This document shows, in pieces, positions 1 through 8,971 of a stretch of 64,000 nt of DNA. Each line of letters starts with the position of its first letter. Within the stretch, counting starts at the first letter, position 1. Made by a program: the position numbers and the translations under genes. Origin of the DNA: JAJDXW01 sp965202895 (GTDB lineage Bacteria; Pseudomonadota; Gammaproteobacteria; HK1); contig OZ241901.1 in NCBI GenBank assembly GCA_965202895.1, forward strand, positions 3,968,001 to 4,032,000, read 5' to 3'. The notes beneath the pieces are model-generated. The model did no database searches, was not told the origin of the DNA, and saw only the letters and a list, made by a program, of their open reading frames with translations.

Positions 1-53
1 TCACCGCCGGCATCGGCGCGGTCGCGCTCCTCGGAAACCGCCGCGGAAGCTGA
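1..53 (+). CDS. 3' end of an Mrp/Mnh antiporter subunit gene (partial)
   Basis: The frame is open from the left edge and ends in TGA at 51-53, six bases before the mnhB start. Only about 16 residues are visible, ending in a hydrophobic stretch followed by Arg-Arg-Gly-Ser, as at the end of a membrane helix. Because the next gene is mnhB, this is inferred to be the preceding antiporter subunit, most likely the MnhA C-terminal or DUF4040/MbhD-like protein that stands before mnhB in split Mrp operons. Too little is present to confirm the family. Confidence 0.5.
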   Translation, partial: TAGIGAVALLGNRRGS

Positions 54-58
54 TCTCC

Positions 59-466
59 ATGCACCACCACCACGTCCTCCACGTCGTCGCGAAGATGATG
101 ATCCCGCTCATCCTCGTCTTCGCCCTGTACGTGCAGTTCCACGGCGACTTCGGGCCGGGAGGGGGGTTTCAGGCGGGCGCCATCTTCGCCGCGGGCCTCA
201 TCCTCTACGGGCTCGTGTTCGGCGCCGACCGGCTGCGCCGCGCGGTCCCGGCGGGGCTCGCGGGAGCGCTCGCGGCCGCCGGGGTGCTGCTCTACGCCGG
301 GGTCGGCGTGGCGGGGATGCTGCTCGGCGGCTCCTTTCTCGATTACGGGGTGCTCCTGCCCGACCCGATGGCCGGCCAGCACCTCGGCATCCTGCTCATC
401 GAATTCGGCGTCGGGGTGACGGTGGCGGCGGTCATGACGAGCCTCTTCTACTGCTTCACGGCCTGA
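59..466 (+). CDS. mnhB: Na+(monovalent cation)/H+ antiporter subunit MnhB/MrpB
   Basis: This is a 135-residue integral membrane protein with about four predicted helices. The MnhB signature FGPGGGFQAG sits at residues 31-40, right after the first helix. MnhB is a small subunit of the multisubunit Mrp complex, which exchanges cytoplasmic Na+ or K+ for external protons and supports pH and salt homeostasis. The ATG at 59 lies six bases after the previous stop, so the genes are very likely co-transcribed and translationally coupled. A cluster of four His follows the start Met, which is unusual but can be natural. The length matches the family. Confidence 0.9.
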   Translation: MHHHHVLHVVAKMMIPLILVFALYVQFHGDFGPGGGFQAGAIFAAGLILYGLVFGADRLRRAVPAGLAGALAAAGVLLYAGVGVAGMLLGGSFLDYGVLLPDPMAGQHLGILLIEFGVGVTVAAVMTSLFYCFTA

Positions 467-482
467 CGGCGGGGGAGGGGCG

Positions 483-845
483 GTGGAGGGGTTTCTCGGC
501 CACTACAACTACTGGATCGTCATCGCGCTGATGATGGCGGGCCTCTACACGACCGCGGCGAGCGGCAACCTCGTCAAGAAGATCATCGGGCTCAACGTCT
601 TCCAGACCTCGGTGTTCCTCTTCTTCATCTCCGTCGGCAAGATGGCGGGAGGCACCGCCCCGATCGTCGCCGAGGGCTGGACCCGGTACTCGAACCCCCT
701 GCCGCACGTGCTCATCCTGACCGCGATCGTGGTCGGGGTCGCGACGACCGCGCTCGGGCTCGCATTGATCGTGCGCGTCAACCGGGCGTACTCCACCATC
801 GAGGACGAAGAGATCCGCCGCTCCGATCTCCGCGACCTTCCATGA
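483..845 (+). CDS. mnhC: Na+/H+ antiporter subunit MnhC/MrpC
   Basis: This 120-residue membrane protein is homologous to NuoK. It has three predicted helices and the family pattern of a small-residue turn (ASGNLVKKIIGLNVFQTS, about residues 26-43) between helices 1 and 2. MrpC is an essential small subunit that contacts the large proton-translocating subunits. The start is a GTG at 483 preceded by a G-rich ribosome site (GGGGGAGGGG). The 3' end overlaps the next gene by four bases (ATGA), typical of a coupled operon. Length and context agree with subunit C. Confidence 0.9.
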   Translation: MEGFLGHYNYWIVIALMMAGLYTTAASGNLVKKIIGLNVFQTSVFLFFISVGKMAGGTAPIVAEGWTRYSNPLPHVLILTAIVVGVATTALGLALIVRVNRAYSTIEDEEIRRSDLRDLP

Positions 846-2314
846 TCACCGCCCATCTGCCCGCGCTCCAGGTCGTGGTGCCGCTCGTCGCCGCGCCCGT
901 CTGCGTGCTGCTGCGGTGGAGCCGGGTGTGCTGGATGGTGGCGATGGCGGCGAGCCTGTTCGCGGTGGCGGGGGCCTGGAGCCTGCTTCGCAGCGTGATC
1001 TCCCAGGGGCCGACCTCGTACCTCCTGGGCTCCTGGGCGGCCCCGTGGGGAATCGAGTACCGGGTGGACGAGACGAACGCGTGGGTGATGCTCGTGGTGA
1101 GCGTCGTCAGCGCGGCCGCGCTTCTCTTCGCGCGCCGGAGCGCGGAGCGGGAGATCGACACCGATCGCCTCCACCTCTTCTACACCGCGTGGCTGCTCTG
1201 CCTCGCCGGCCTGCTCGGGATGGCGGTCACCGCGGACGCCTTCAACGTCTTCGTGTTCCTCGAGATCTCCTCGCTCTCCTCGTACGTGCTGATCAGCCTC
1301 GGCGCCCGCCGCCAGGCGCTGGCCGCGGCGTTCCGCTATCTCGTGCTCGGCACCGTCGGGGCGACGTTCTTCCTGATCGGGGTGGGGCTCCTCTACCAGG
1401 TGACCGGGACCCTCAACATGGCCGATCTCGCCGCGCGGCTCCCCGAGCTCGGCCCCCACCGCACGGTCACCACCGCGTTCGGCTTCCTCGTCGTCGGCAT
1501 CGCGCTGAAGACCGCCGTCTATCCGCTTCATGCCTGGCTGCCGAACGCCTACGCCTTCGCCCCGTCCGCGGTCTCCGTGTTCCTCGCCGGCGCCGCGACG
1601 AAGGTGGCGCTCTACCTGCTGCTCCGGTTCCTGTTCACGGTGTTCGGCCTGGAATTCGTGGCTGGCGGCCCGATCCCCCTCCTGCTCGCGCTGACCGGCG
1701 TGGCGGGGCTCGTCGCCGCCTCCGTCGCCGCCTGCCGGCAGGAAGACGCGAAGCGCCTGCTCGGCTTCTCGAGCGTCGCCCAGATCGGCTACCTCGTGCT
1801 CGGGGTGGGCCTTCTCTCGACCGCGGGAGTGGCGGCGGCCCTCATCCATCTCTTCAGCCACGCGCTCATGAAGGCCGCGCTCTTCGTCTGCCTCGGATGC
1901 GTCGCGTACCGGGTCGGCTCCGTCCGGATCGCGGACCTCGCGGGGATCGGACGGCGCATGCCCTGGACCGCCTCCGCCCTCGTGGTCGCCGGGCTCAGCC
2001 TCATCGGGGTCCCCCTCACCGCGGGTTTCGTCGGGAAGTGGTACCTGGTCGCGGCCGCCCTCGAGGCGGGGTGGTGGCCGGCCGCGGCCGCGATGCTGCT
2101 CGCCTCCCTCATCGCCGTCGCCTACGTGTGGAAGATGGTCGAGTCCGCGTACTTCCGGGCGCCTTCTCCCGACGCCGCTCCGATCCGGGAGGCGCCGGCC
2201 TCGATGGTCGCGGCCGCCTGGGGGCTCGCCGGGGCCAACGTCTGGTTCGGCATCGACGCATCGCTGCCGATCGACGTCGCCAACCGGGCGGCGGCCGCAC
2301 TGCTCGGAGGGTGA
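842..2314 (+). CDS. mnhD: Proton-translocating antiporter subunit MnhD-like (first copy)
   Basis: This 490-residue polytopic protein belongs to the NuoL/M/N-MrpA/D family (proton-antiporter_M domain). It has about 14 hydrophobic helices. Family features include the helix-7/8 region with TAVYPLHAWLPNAY (conserved Lys just before, Pro and His) at about residues 221-234, and a downstream region with Lys-Arg and His-Lys pairs (DAKRLLGFSSVAQIG, LFSHALMKAALF). These charged membrane residues form the proton path. The ATG overlaps the mnhC stop, and the following gene starts directly after this stop. It is one of two large MnhD-like subunits in tandem. Confidence 0.88.
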   Translation: MITAHLPALQVVVPLVAAPVCVLLRWSRVCWMVAMAASLFAVAGAWSLLRSVISQGPTSYLLGSWAAPWGIEYRVDETNAWVMLVVSVVSAAALLFARRSAEREIDTDRLHLFYTAWLLCLAGLLGMAVTADAFNVFVFLEISSLSSYVLISLGARRQALAAAFRYLVLGTVGATFFLIGVGLLYQVTGTLNMADLAARLPELGPHRTVTTAFGFLVVGIALKTAVYPLHAWLPNAYAFAPSAVSVFLAGAATKVALYLLLRFLFTVFGLEFVAGGPIPLLLALTGVAGLVAASVAACRQEDAKRLLGFSSVAQIGYLVLGVGLLSTAGVAAALIHLFSHALMKAALFVCLGCVAYRVGSVRIADLAGIGRRMPWTASALVVAGLSLIGVPLTAGFVGKWYLVAAALEAGWWPAAAAMLLASLIAVAYVWKMVESAYFRAPSPDAAPIREAPASMVAAAWGLAGANVWFGIDASLPIDVANRAAAALLGG

Positions 2315-3772
2315 GTGGAGACCCCGGCCCTCGTCTTCTGCGTGGCGCTGCCCCTGGCCGGAGCGGCCCTCGTCGCCGTCCTCGGGCGCTGGCCCAATCT
2401 CCGCGAGGCCGCGAGCCTCGCCACCGCGGGATGGCTCTTCCTCGAGGTCCTCGCCCTGCTTCCGGCCGTCGAGGCCGGGGAACGTCCGGCCGCCGTGCTG
2501 ACCGCGGTTATCCCCGAGGTCCCGATCGCCTTCGAGGTGGAGCCGCTCGGGATGACGTTCGCCCTCGTGGCGAGCTTTCTCTGGATCGTGACCACGATCT
2601 ACTCCATCGGCTACATGCGCGGGCACGGCGAAGCGAACCAGACCCGCTTCTACGCCTGCTTCGCGGTCGCCATCGCGAGCGCGATCGGGGTCGCGTTCGC
2701 GGCCAATCTCCTCACGTTGTTCGTGTTCTACGAGGCGCTGACCCTCTCCACCTATCCCCTGGTCACCCATTCGGGGACCGACGAGGCGAGGCGGGCGGGC
2801 CGGGTCTATCTCGGGGTCCTGCTCGGCACCTCGATCGCGTTCCAGCTCTTCGCGATCCTCTGGGTGTGGGTGCTCACCGGGGAGATCGGTTTCCAGGACG
2901 GCGGGATCCTGGCCGGACACGCCGGTCCGGCCGCGACCGGCGCCCTGCTCGCGCTCTTCGTGTTCGGTATCGGAAAGGCGGCGGTCATGCCCTTCCACCG
3001 CTGGCTCCCCGCCGCCATGGTCGCCCCGACCCCGGTGAGCGCCCTGCTGCACGCCGTCGCGGTGGTCAAGGCGGGGGTGTTCGCGGTCCTCAAGGTGGTC
3101 GTGTACGTGTTCGGGCCCGGCCACCTGGCCGCGGCGGGCGAAGGCACCGGCTGGCTGCTCGCGGTGGCGGGGCTGACCGTCGTCGCCGGCTCCCTCGCCG
3201 CGATGAGACGCGACAACCTGAAGGCCCGGCTCGCGTACTCGACGGTCAGCCAGCTCTCCTACATCGTGATGGGCGCCCTCCTCGCGAGTGCATGGGGCAT
3301 CGTGGGGGCGGGGCTCCACATCGTGATGCACGCATTCGCCAAGATCACCCTGTTCTTCTGCGCCGGCGCCATCCTGGTCGCCCACCACCGCACCGAGGTG
3401 AGCGAGCTCGACGGCATCGGCCGCGCCATGCCGATCACCATGGGCGCCTTTCTCATCGCGAGCTCGAGCATCGTGGGCCTGCCGCTCCTCGGCGGGATGT
3501 GGAGCAAGTGGTATCTCGCGCTCGGGGCCATCGAGGCGGGACACTACGCGGTGCTCGCGGTGCTCATGCTGAGCTCGCTGCTCTCCGTCGCCTATCTCCT
3601 CCCGATCCCGGTGCGGGCCTTCGCGAAGCGGGGCCCGGGAGTCGGGAACGGGGTGGAGGAGGCCCCCTGGCCGTGCGTCCTCGCGATCGTGATCACCGCC
3701 GCCGGCTGCCTCGCGCTGTTCTGGCACGCGGATCGCTGGCTGCGGCTGATGGCGCAGTTGGCGCCGCCCTGA
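2315..3772 (+). CDS. Proton-translocating antiporter subunit MnhD/NuoM-like (second copy)
   Basis: This 485-residue polytopic protein is a second member of the NuoL/M/N-MrpD family. It shows FYEALTLSTYPLVTH, the helix-7 region KAAVMPFHRWLPAAM with conserved Lys, His and Pro, and the later helix with HIVMHAFAKITLFF. The GTG start at 2315 immediately follows the TGA of the previous gene with no spacer, so translation is probably coupled. It resembles the extra large subunit of Mbh-type antiporter operons more than classical MrpA. No MnhE, F or G gene follows; these may lie upstream of the window, as in rearranged Mrp operons. The operon ends here, convergent with the sugar genes. Confidence 0.85.
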   Translation: METPALVFCVALPLAGAALVAVLGRWPNLREAASLATAGWLFLEVLALLPAVEAGERPAAVLTAVIPEVPIAFEVEPLGMTFALVASFLWIVTTIYSIGYMRGHGEANQTRFYACFAVAIASAIGVAFAANLLTLFVFYEALTLSTYPLVTHSGTDEARRAGRVYLGVLLGTSIAFQLFAILWVWVLTGEIGFQDGGILAGHAGPAATGALLALFVFGIGKAAVMPFHRWLPAAMVAPTPVSALLHAVAVVKAGVFAVLKVVVYVFGPGHLAAAGEGTGWLLAVAGLTVVAGSLAAMRRDNLKARLAYSTVSQLSYIVMGALLASAWGIVGAGLHIVMHAFAKITLFFCAGAILVAHHRTEVSELDGIGRAMPITMGAFLIASSSIVGLPLLGGMWSKWYLALGAIEAGHYAVLAVLMLSSLLSVAYLLPIPVRAFAKRGPGVGNGVEEAPWPCVLAIVITAAGCLALFWHADRWLRLMAQLAPP

Positions 3773-3812
3773 CCGGACGCCACGCCGGAGCCGGTCCGCA
3801 CCGGCCGGCGAT

Positions 3813-3833
3813 CTTCCCGGGAGCGGCGGGAAG
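3813..3833. terminator. Possible convergent hairpin between antiporter and sugar genes
   Basis: A 7-bp perfect stem (CTTCCCG / CGGGAAG) with a 7-base loop lies in the 71-base gap between two convergent genes. No T-tract follows on either strand, so intrinsic termination is only possible, not shown. Confidence 0.3.
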
Positions 3834-3843
3834 CGGGGGCGGG

Positions 3844-5154
3844 TCAGAGCCGCCAGAGGCGGACCCCCGGGGGGACCCGGTCGCGAGAGAGCAGCCGCGG
3901 CACGTCCGCAACCACCCCGGCCCCTCCCTCGAGGAGAGAGCCGATCAGGGCCCAGGCATCCTCCCGCCGCCACGCGTCGTGCGCCACGGCCAGCACCACC
4001 GCCCGGGCCGGCCGGAGCTCTTCCCGGGGAGTGAGCCCGATTCCGATCTCCGTGCAGGCGGCGCCGGGGTCCGCCACCGGATCGTGCACCTGCACGTCCA
4101 TCTCGTAACGCCTGAACTCACCGACGATCCGCGCTACCCCGGATCTGCGCACGTCGGGAACGTCCTCCTTGAACGTCGCGCCGAGCACCGTCACCGGGGC
4201 GGCCTTCACCGCGGCGCCGGTCCCGATGAGCAGCCGCACGACGCTCGAGGCGACGAACGCCCCGATCTCGTCGTTGATCCGGCGGCCCGAGAGGATGACC
4301 TCGGGGTGGTGGCCGGCCCGCATCGCCTCGTGGGTGAGGTAGTACGGGTCCACGCCGATGCAGTGCCCCCCCACCAGGCCCGGCCGGAAGGGGAGGAAAT
4401 TCCACTTGGTCGCGGCGGCCTCGAGCACGTCCCCGGTATCGATTCCCAAGCGGTCGAAGATCATCGCGACCTCGTTCATGAGCGCGACGTTGACGTCCCG
4501 CTGGGTGTTCTCGATCACCTTGGCCGCTTCCGCGACCCGGATCGAGGGCGCCCGGTGGACCCCGGCCTCGACGACCGATTCGTAGACCCGGGCAACGGTC
4601 TCCAGGGTGGCGGGGTCGCCCGCGGACACGACCTTGACGACCCGCGCGAAGCCGTGCATCTCGTCTCCGGGGTTGATGCGCTCCGGCGAGTACCCGACGA
4701 AGAAGTCACGGCCGCCTCGAAGCCCGGAGGCTTCCTCGAGGATCGGGATGCAGACGTCTTCCGTCGCGCCCGGGTAGACGGTCGACTCGTAGACCACGAT
4801 GCCGCCCGGCCGGAGACGCCCGCCCACCGTCCGGGACGCCGACTCCAGGGCTCGAAGGTCCGGGCGTTTCGCACCGTCGACGGGGGTGGGAACGGCGATG
4901 ATGAAGAAATCCGCCCGGCCGAGGTCCCGGGGGTCGCCGGTGAACGTCAGGTGCGCCCCGGCGAGACGCGCCGGATCGATGGTGGCGTTGCGGTCGCCCC
5001 CCCGGCGCAGCTCCCGGATCCGGTCCGGGTCGCTGTCGAAGGCGATCACCCGACCCGTATCGGCGAATGCGACGGCCACCGGAAGCCCGACGTATCCGAG
5101 ACCGACGACCGCGATCCGGCGCCCGTGGGTCCATCCCGACGTCGCCCGCGTCAT
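3844..5154 (-). CDS. UDP-N-acetyl-hexosamine/UDP-glucose 6-dehydrogenase, TviB/WbpO type
   Basis: This 436-residue nucleotide-sugar dehydrogenase oxidises C6 of a UDP-sugar to a carboxylate with two NAD+. The Rossmann motif VVGLGYVGLP is at residues 16-25. The catalytic cysteine is Cys265, in GGHCIGVDPYYLT. The preceding ENTQRDVNVALMNE and WNFLPFRPGLVGGH segments are typical of the TviB branch, which makes UDP-N-acetyl-galactosaminuronate or -glucosaminuronate, rather than of ordinary UDP-glucose dehydrogenase (Ugd). The start (ATG, complement of 5152-5154) overlaps the TGA of the upstream epimerase gene by four bases, so the two form an operon. Exact substrate is unproven. Confidence 0.85.
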   Translation of the reverse strand: MTRATSGWTHGRRIAVVGLGYVGLPVAVAFADTGRVIAFDSDPDRIRELRRGGDRNATIDPARLAGAHLTFTGDPRDLGRADFFIIAVPTPVDGAKRPDLRALESASRTVGGRLRPGGIVVYESTVYPGATEDVCIPILEEASGLRGGRDFFVGYSPERINPGDEMHGFARVVKVVSAGDPATLETVARVYESVVEAGVHRAPSIRVAEAAKVIENTQRDVNVALMNEVAMIFDRLGIDTGDVLEAAATKWNFLPFRPGLVGGHCIGVDPYYLTHEAMRAGHHPEVILSGRRINDEIGAFVASSVVRLLIGTGAAVKAAPVTVLGATFKEDVPDVRRSGVARIVGEFRRYEMDVQVHDPVADPGAACTEIGIGLTPREELRPARAVVLAVAHDAWRREDAWALIGSLLEGGAGVVADVPRLLSRDRVPPGVRLWRL

Positions 5155-6158
5155 ACGCCGTAGTAGTCGCGATACCACCTCACGAAGCGCGGCACGCCTT
5201 CCTCGATGGACGTGCGGGGGCGATAGCCGGTGAGCGCCGCGAGGTCGTTGACGTCGGCACAGGTCTCGGGGACGTCCCCCGGCTGGAGAGGCAGGAGATT
5301 GCGGACCGCCGATCGGCCGAGACATCTCTCGAGCGTCTCGATGTAGCGCCCGAGCTCCATCGGGGCATGGTTGCCGATGTTGAGCAAGCGCCAGGGCGCG
5401 TGGCTCGTCGCCGGGTCGGGGGCCGTCGCATCCCAGCCGGGGTCCGGAGCGGGCGGATGGGCGAGCGTGCGCAGCACCCCCTCGACGACGTCGTCGATGT
5501 AGGTGAAGTCCCGGCGGTGGCGGCCGTGGTCGTAGACGTCGATGGGCTCTCCGGCCAGTATGTTGCGGGTGAACCGGAACAGCGCCATGTCCGGCCGCCC
5601 CCACGGGCCGTACACGGTGAAGAAGCGGAGTCCCGTCGTCGGGAGGGCGTACAGATGGCTGTAGGAGTGGGCCATCAGCTCGTTCGCCTTCTTCGACGCG
5701 GCGTACAGGGAGAGCGGGTGGTCGGTGCCGTCGTGGACGGAGAACGGAAGCTTGCGGTTCGCTCCGTACACGGAGCTGGTCGATGCGAACACCAGGTGCT
5801 CCACGGGGCCGTGCCGGCATCCTTCGAGCACGTTCAGGAAGCCGACGAGGTTGGCGTCCGCGTAGGACCAGGGGTTCCGGATCGAATGACGCACCCCGGC
5901 CTGGGCCGCGAGGTGAACGACCCGGTGCGGCCGCAGCCGCCGGAAGAAGGCGGGCACGGCATCCCGATCGGAGACGTCGAGCTTCTCGAAGGTGAAGCAG
6001 GAGAGGCCGTCGAGACGGGCGAGCCGGGCCTTCTTGAGCCCGGTATCGTAGTAGTCGCTGAGATTGTCGATACCCGTGACCGCGTCACCGCGTGCGGCCA
6101 GCCGACGGCACAGCTCCGCTCCGATGAATCCGGCGGCCCCGGTGACGAGGACCGTCAT
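5151..6158 (-). CDS. NAD-dependent UDP-glucuronate 4-epimerase-like SDR protein
   Basis: This is a 335-residue extended short-chain dehydrogenase. TGAAGFIG at residues 6-13 binds NAD. ASTSSVYG contains the catalytic Ser/Thr region, and YAASKK supplies the YxxxK pair. The segments LRFFTVYGPWGRPDMALF and RDFTYIDDVVEG are strongly conserved in UDP-glucuronate 4-epimerases (CapI/LpsL), which make UDP-galacturonate. The ATG at the complement of 6156-6158 begins right at the Rossmann strand; an upstream in-frame extension lacks similarity. It is the first gene of a two-gene operon with the dehydrogenase, together supplying an acidic sugar nucleotide for surface polysaccharide. Confidence 0.88.
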   Translation of the reverse strand: MTVLVTGAAGFIGAELCRRLAARGDAVTGIDNLSDYYDTGLKKARLARLDGLSCFTFEKLDVSDRDAVPAFFRRLRPHRVVHLAAQAGVRHSIRNPWSYADANLVGFLNVLEGCRHGPVEHLVFASTSSVYGANRKLPFSVHDGTDHPLSLYAASKKANELMAHSYSHLYALPTTGLRFFTVYGPWGRPDMALFRFTRNILAGEPIDVYDHGRHRRDFTYIDDVVEGVLRTLAHPPAPDPGWDATAPDPATSHAPWRLLNIGNHAPMELGRYIETLERCLGRSAVRNLLPLQPGDVPETCADVNDLAALTGYRPRTSIEEGVPRFVRWYRDYYGV

Positions 6159-6207
6159 CCCGCTCCAGGTCACGGTGGGCCCGCGCGCATCGTAGCACGA
6201 GGGCGCG

Positions 6208-6236
6208 GTTGAAAGTGCCCCGCCGAGACCGCATCT
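6208..6236 (+). promoter_or_regulatory. Sigma-32 (heat-shock) promoter of clpB
   Basis: GTTGAAA at 6208-6214 and CCGCATCT at 6229-6236 are separated by 14 bases. The sigma-32 consensus is CTTGAAA, 11-16 bases, CCCCATNT, so there is one mismatch in each box. It lies 52 bases before the clpB ATG and in the correct direction. Confidence 0.75.
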
Positions 6237-6288
6237 CATCCCCGATCCTCTCTCTCCGCACCCGGAATCGAATCGAACGGAGGCTTCG

Positions 6289-8877
6289 ATGTCGCCGGAA
6301 AAGCTGACGACGCGGCTCCAGCTCGCCCTCGCCGATGCCCGCAGCCTTGCGGTGGGCCGCGGCCACCAGTTCATCGAGCCCGCTCACGTTCTCATCGCGC
6401 TGCTCGATCAACGGGACGGCGGCATGCGTCCCCTGTTCGCTCGAACCGACTTGAACGTCAGTCAGCTACGGACGCGACTGGGCGTTCTGCTCGAACGCAT
6501 TCCGCCGGTCACGGGCGCCGCCGGCGACGTGCACGCCGGCCGCGGCCTCGTGCGCCTGCTCGATGCCGCGGACAAGCTCGCCCAGGAGCGGGCGGACCGC
6601 TACGTATCGAGCGAGATGGTCGTGCTCGCCGCGGTTCGCGACCCCGGCCCGATCGGCCGTCTGCTCGCGGAGTGCGGAGCGCGGGAAGACGCCGTCGCGA
6701 AGGCGATCGATGCGATTCGCGGCGGGCAGGCGGTGGAGGACCCCGACGCGGAAGAGCATCGCCAGGCCCTCGACAAGTTCACCATCGACCTCACCGCGCG
6801 GGCCGAACAGGGCAAGCTCGATCCGGTCATCGGGCGGGACGACGAGATACGGCGTACGGTCCAGGTGCTCCAGCGCCGGACCAAGAACAACCCCGTTCTC
6901 ATCGGCGAGCCCGGGGTCGGCAAGACCGCGATCGTCGAGGGGCTCGCCCAGCGCATCGTCGACGGCGAGGTCCCCGAGGGGCTCAAGGGCCGCCGGGTCC
7001 TGTCGCTCGACATGGGGTCCATGATCGCGGGCACGAAGTTCCGCGGCGAGTTCGAGGAACGCATGAAGGCCCTGCTCGGCGACCTCGCGAAGCAGCAGGG
7101 CCAGGTGGTGCTGTTCATCGACGAGCTCCATACCATGGTGGGGGCCGGACGGGCGGAAGGCTCCATGGACGCCGGAAACATGCTCAAGCCCTCGCTCGCA
7201 CGCGGCGAGCTGCACTGCATCGGGGCCACCACCCTGGACGAATACCGCGAGCACGTGGAGAAGGACGCGGCTCTCGAACGCCGCTTCCAGACCGTGCTCG
7301 TGGACGAGCCGGGGGTCGAGGACACGGTGGCCATCCTGCGCGGGCTGAAGGAACGCTACGAGGTCCACCACGGCGTGGACATCACGGACCCGGCCCTCGT
7401 CGCCGCCGCGACGCTCTCGCACCGCTACATCACCGGCCGGCAGCTACCCGACAAGGCAATCGACCTCGTGGACGAGGCGGCGAGCCGCATCCGCATGGAG
7501 ATCGATTCGATGCCGGAGGAGATGGACCGGCGGGGGCGCCGCCTCATCCAGCTCAAGATCGAGCGCGAGGCCTTGGCCAAAGAGAGCGATCAGGCGTCCG
7601 GAGAGCGGCTCGGCCGGATCGAGAAGTCGATCGCCGGCCTCGAGCGCGAGTACGCGGACCTCGAGGAGGTCTGGCGCAAGGAAAAGGCCCTGCTGCACGG
7701 ATCGCAGAACGTCAGGGAGATGCTGGAGCGGGCGCGCCTCGAGCTCGAAACGGCCCGGCGGGCCGGTGCTCTGGCGCGCATGGCGGAGCTCCAGTACGGC
7801 CGGATCCCGGAGCTGGAGAAACGGCTGGTCGAGGGAGAGCAGCCGGTGGACACCAAGCTGATCCGCAACGCGGTGACCGAGGACGAGGTAGCCGAGGTGG
7901 TCGCCAGGTGGACCGGGATCCCGGTCGTGCGGCTCGTCGAAGGAGAACGCGAGCGGCTGTTGCACATGGAGTCGGCTCTCGCGTCGCGGGTGGTCGGCCA
8001 GGAGGAAGCGATCCGATCCGTTTCGGATACGGTTCGCCGAGCGCGCGCCGGGCTCTCCGACGTCGATCGGCCCAACGGATCGTTCCTCTTCCTCGGCCCC
8101 ACCGGGGTCGGCAAGACGGAGCTCTGCAAGGCGCTCGCCGAGTTCCTCTTCGACACGGAAGAGGCGCTGGTGCGAATCGACATGTCGGAGTTCATGGAGA
8201 GCCATTCCGTCGCGCGGCTCATCGGCGCGCCTCCGGGCTACGTGGGCTACGAGGAAGGCGGCCATCTCACGGAGGCGGTGCGCCGCCGGCCCTACGCGGT
8301 GATCCTGCTCGACGAGATCGAGAAGGCGCACCCCAGCGTGTTCAACCTGCTTCTTCAGGTGCTCGACGACGGCCGGCTGACCGACGGCCACGGGCGCACG
8401 GTGGACTTCCGCAATACGGTCGTCGTGATGACCTCGAACCTCGGCACCGGGATCATCCGGGGGGCGGCGGACGGACGGCAGGACGTCCGGGCGGGCGTCC
8501 TCGAGGTCGTGCGAGGGCACTTCCGTCCCGAGTTCGTCAACCGCATCGACGAGATGGTGGTGTTCCGCCCCCTCCGGCGCGAGCAGATCCGGGCCATCGT
8601 GGAGTTCGAGGTCGCCCGGCTGCGCGCGCGGCTCGCCGAGCGCGGGGTCGGCCTCGCCGTCACCGAGGCGGCTCTCGACCGGATCGCCGACATCGGCTAC
8701 GACCCCGTCTACGGTGCGCGGCCCCTCAAGCGGGCATTCCGGGCCGAGGTGGAGAATCCGCTCGCACGGCGGATCCTCGCGGGGGAGCTCGGCGACCGGG
8801 AGATGCTGCGGATCGGCCGGACGGGCGACGCGCTGTCCTTCGAATCGGCCGCCGCGGAGGAGGAGGCCGCCGGCTAG
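6289..8877 (+). CDS. clpB: ATP-dependent chaperone (disaggregase) ClpB
   Basis: This 862-residue cytosolic Hsp100 protein extracts and refolds aggregated proteins with DnaK. Residues 1-150 form the Clp N-domain. The first AAA+ module has Walker A GEPGVGKTA near residue 206 and FIDELHTMVGAG. A long coiled-coil M domain spans about residues 400-525. The second AAA+ module has GPTGVGKTE near residue 603, the pore loop GAPPGYVGYEEGG and LLDEIEKAHP. The M domain and the absence of a ClpP-binding loop separate it from ClpA/ClpC. Length matches ClpB (about 857-865). A sigma-32 promoter precedes it, which is how E. coli clpB is controlled. Confidence 0.97.
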   Translation: MSPEKLTTRLQLALADARSLAVGRGHQFIEPAHVLIALLDQRDGGMRPLFARTDLNVSQLRTRLGVLLERIPPVTGAAGDVHAGRGLVRLLDAADKLAQERADRYVSSEMVVLAAVRDPGPIGRLLAECGAREDAVAKAIDAIRGGQAVEDPDAEEHRQALDKFTIDLTARAEQGKLDPVIGRDDEIRRTVQVLQRRTKNNPVLIGEPGVGKTAIVEGLAQRIVDGEVPEGLKGRRVLSLDMGSMIAGTKFRGEFEERMKALLGDLAKQQGQVVLFIDELHTMVGAGRAEGSMDAGNMLKPSLARGELHCIGATTLDEYREHVEKDAALERRFQTVLVDEPGVEDTVAILRGLKERYEVHHGVDITDPALVAAATLSHRYITGRQLPDKAIDLVDEAASRIRMEIDSMPEEMDRRGRRLIQLKIEREALAKESDQASGERLGRIEKSIAGLEREYADLEEVWRKEKALLHGSQNVREMLERARLELETARRAGALARMAELQYGRIPELEKRLVEGEQPVDTKLIRNAVTEDEVAEVVARWTGIPVVRLVEGERERLLHMESALASRVVGQEEAIRSVSDTVRRARAGLSDVDRPNGSFLFLGPTGVGKTELCKALAEFLFDTEEALVRIDMSEFMESHSVARLIGAPPGYVGYEEGGHLTEAVRRRPYAVILLDEIEKAHPSVFNLLLQVLDDGRLTDGHGRTVDFRNTVVVMTSNLGTGIIRGAADGRQDVRAGVLEVVRGHFRPEFVNRIDEMVVFRPLRREQIRAIVEFEVARLRARLAERGVGLAVTEAALDRIADIGYDPVYGARPLKRAFRAEVENPLARRILAGELGDREMLRIGRTGDALSFESAAAEEEAAG

Positions 8878-8890
8878 CCGGCCCGCGGAT

Positions 8891-8967
8891 TGGTCGGGGT
8901 GACAGGATTCGAACCTGCGCCCCCCACGTCCCGAACGTGGTGCTCTACCAGGCTGAGCTACACCCCG
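8891..8967 (-). tRNA. tRNA-Pro (CGG)
   Basis: This 77-nt cloverleaf reads on the minus strand. The acceptor stem CGGGGTG pairs with CACCCCG, the T loop is TTCGAAT, and the anticodon loop TTCGGGA gives CGG. CCA is encoded at the 3' end. It stands between clpB and ispB. Confidence 0.97.
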
Positions 8968-8971
8968 AGGC

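Noticed and set aside
545..3973. Very long minus-strand frame opposite the antiporter genes
   Set aside because: It is the antisense shadow of three well-supported membrane-protein genes; its product is a low-complexity Arg/Gly/Glu-rich string without a fold, as expected in GC-rich DNA.
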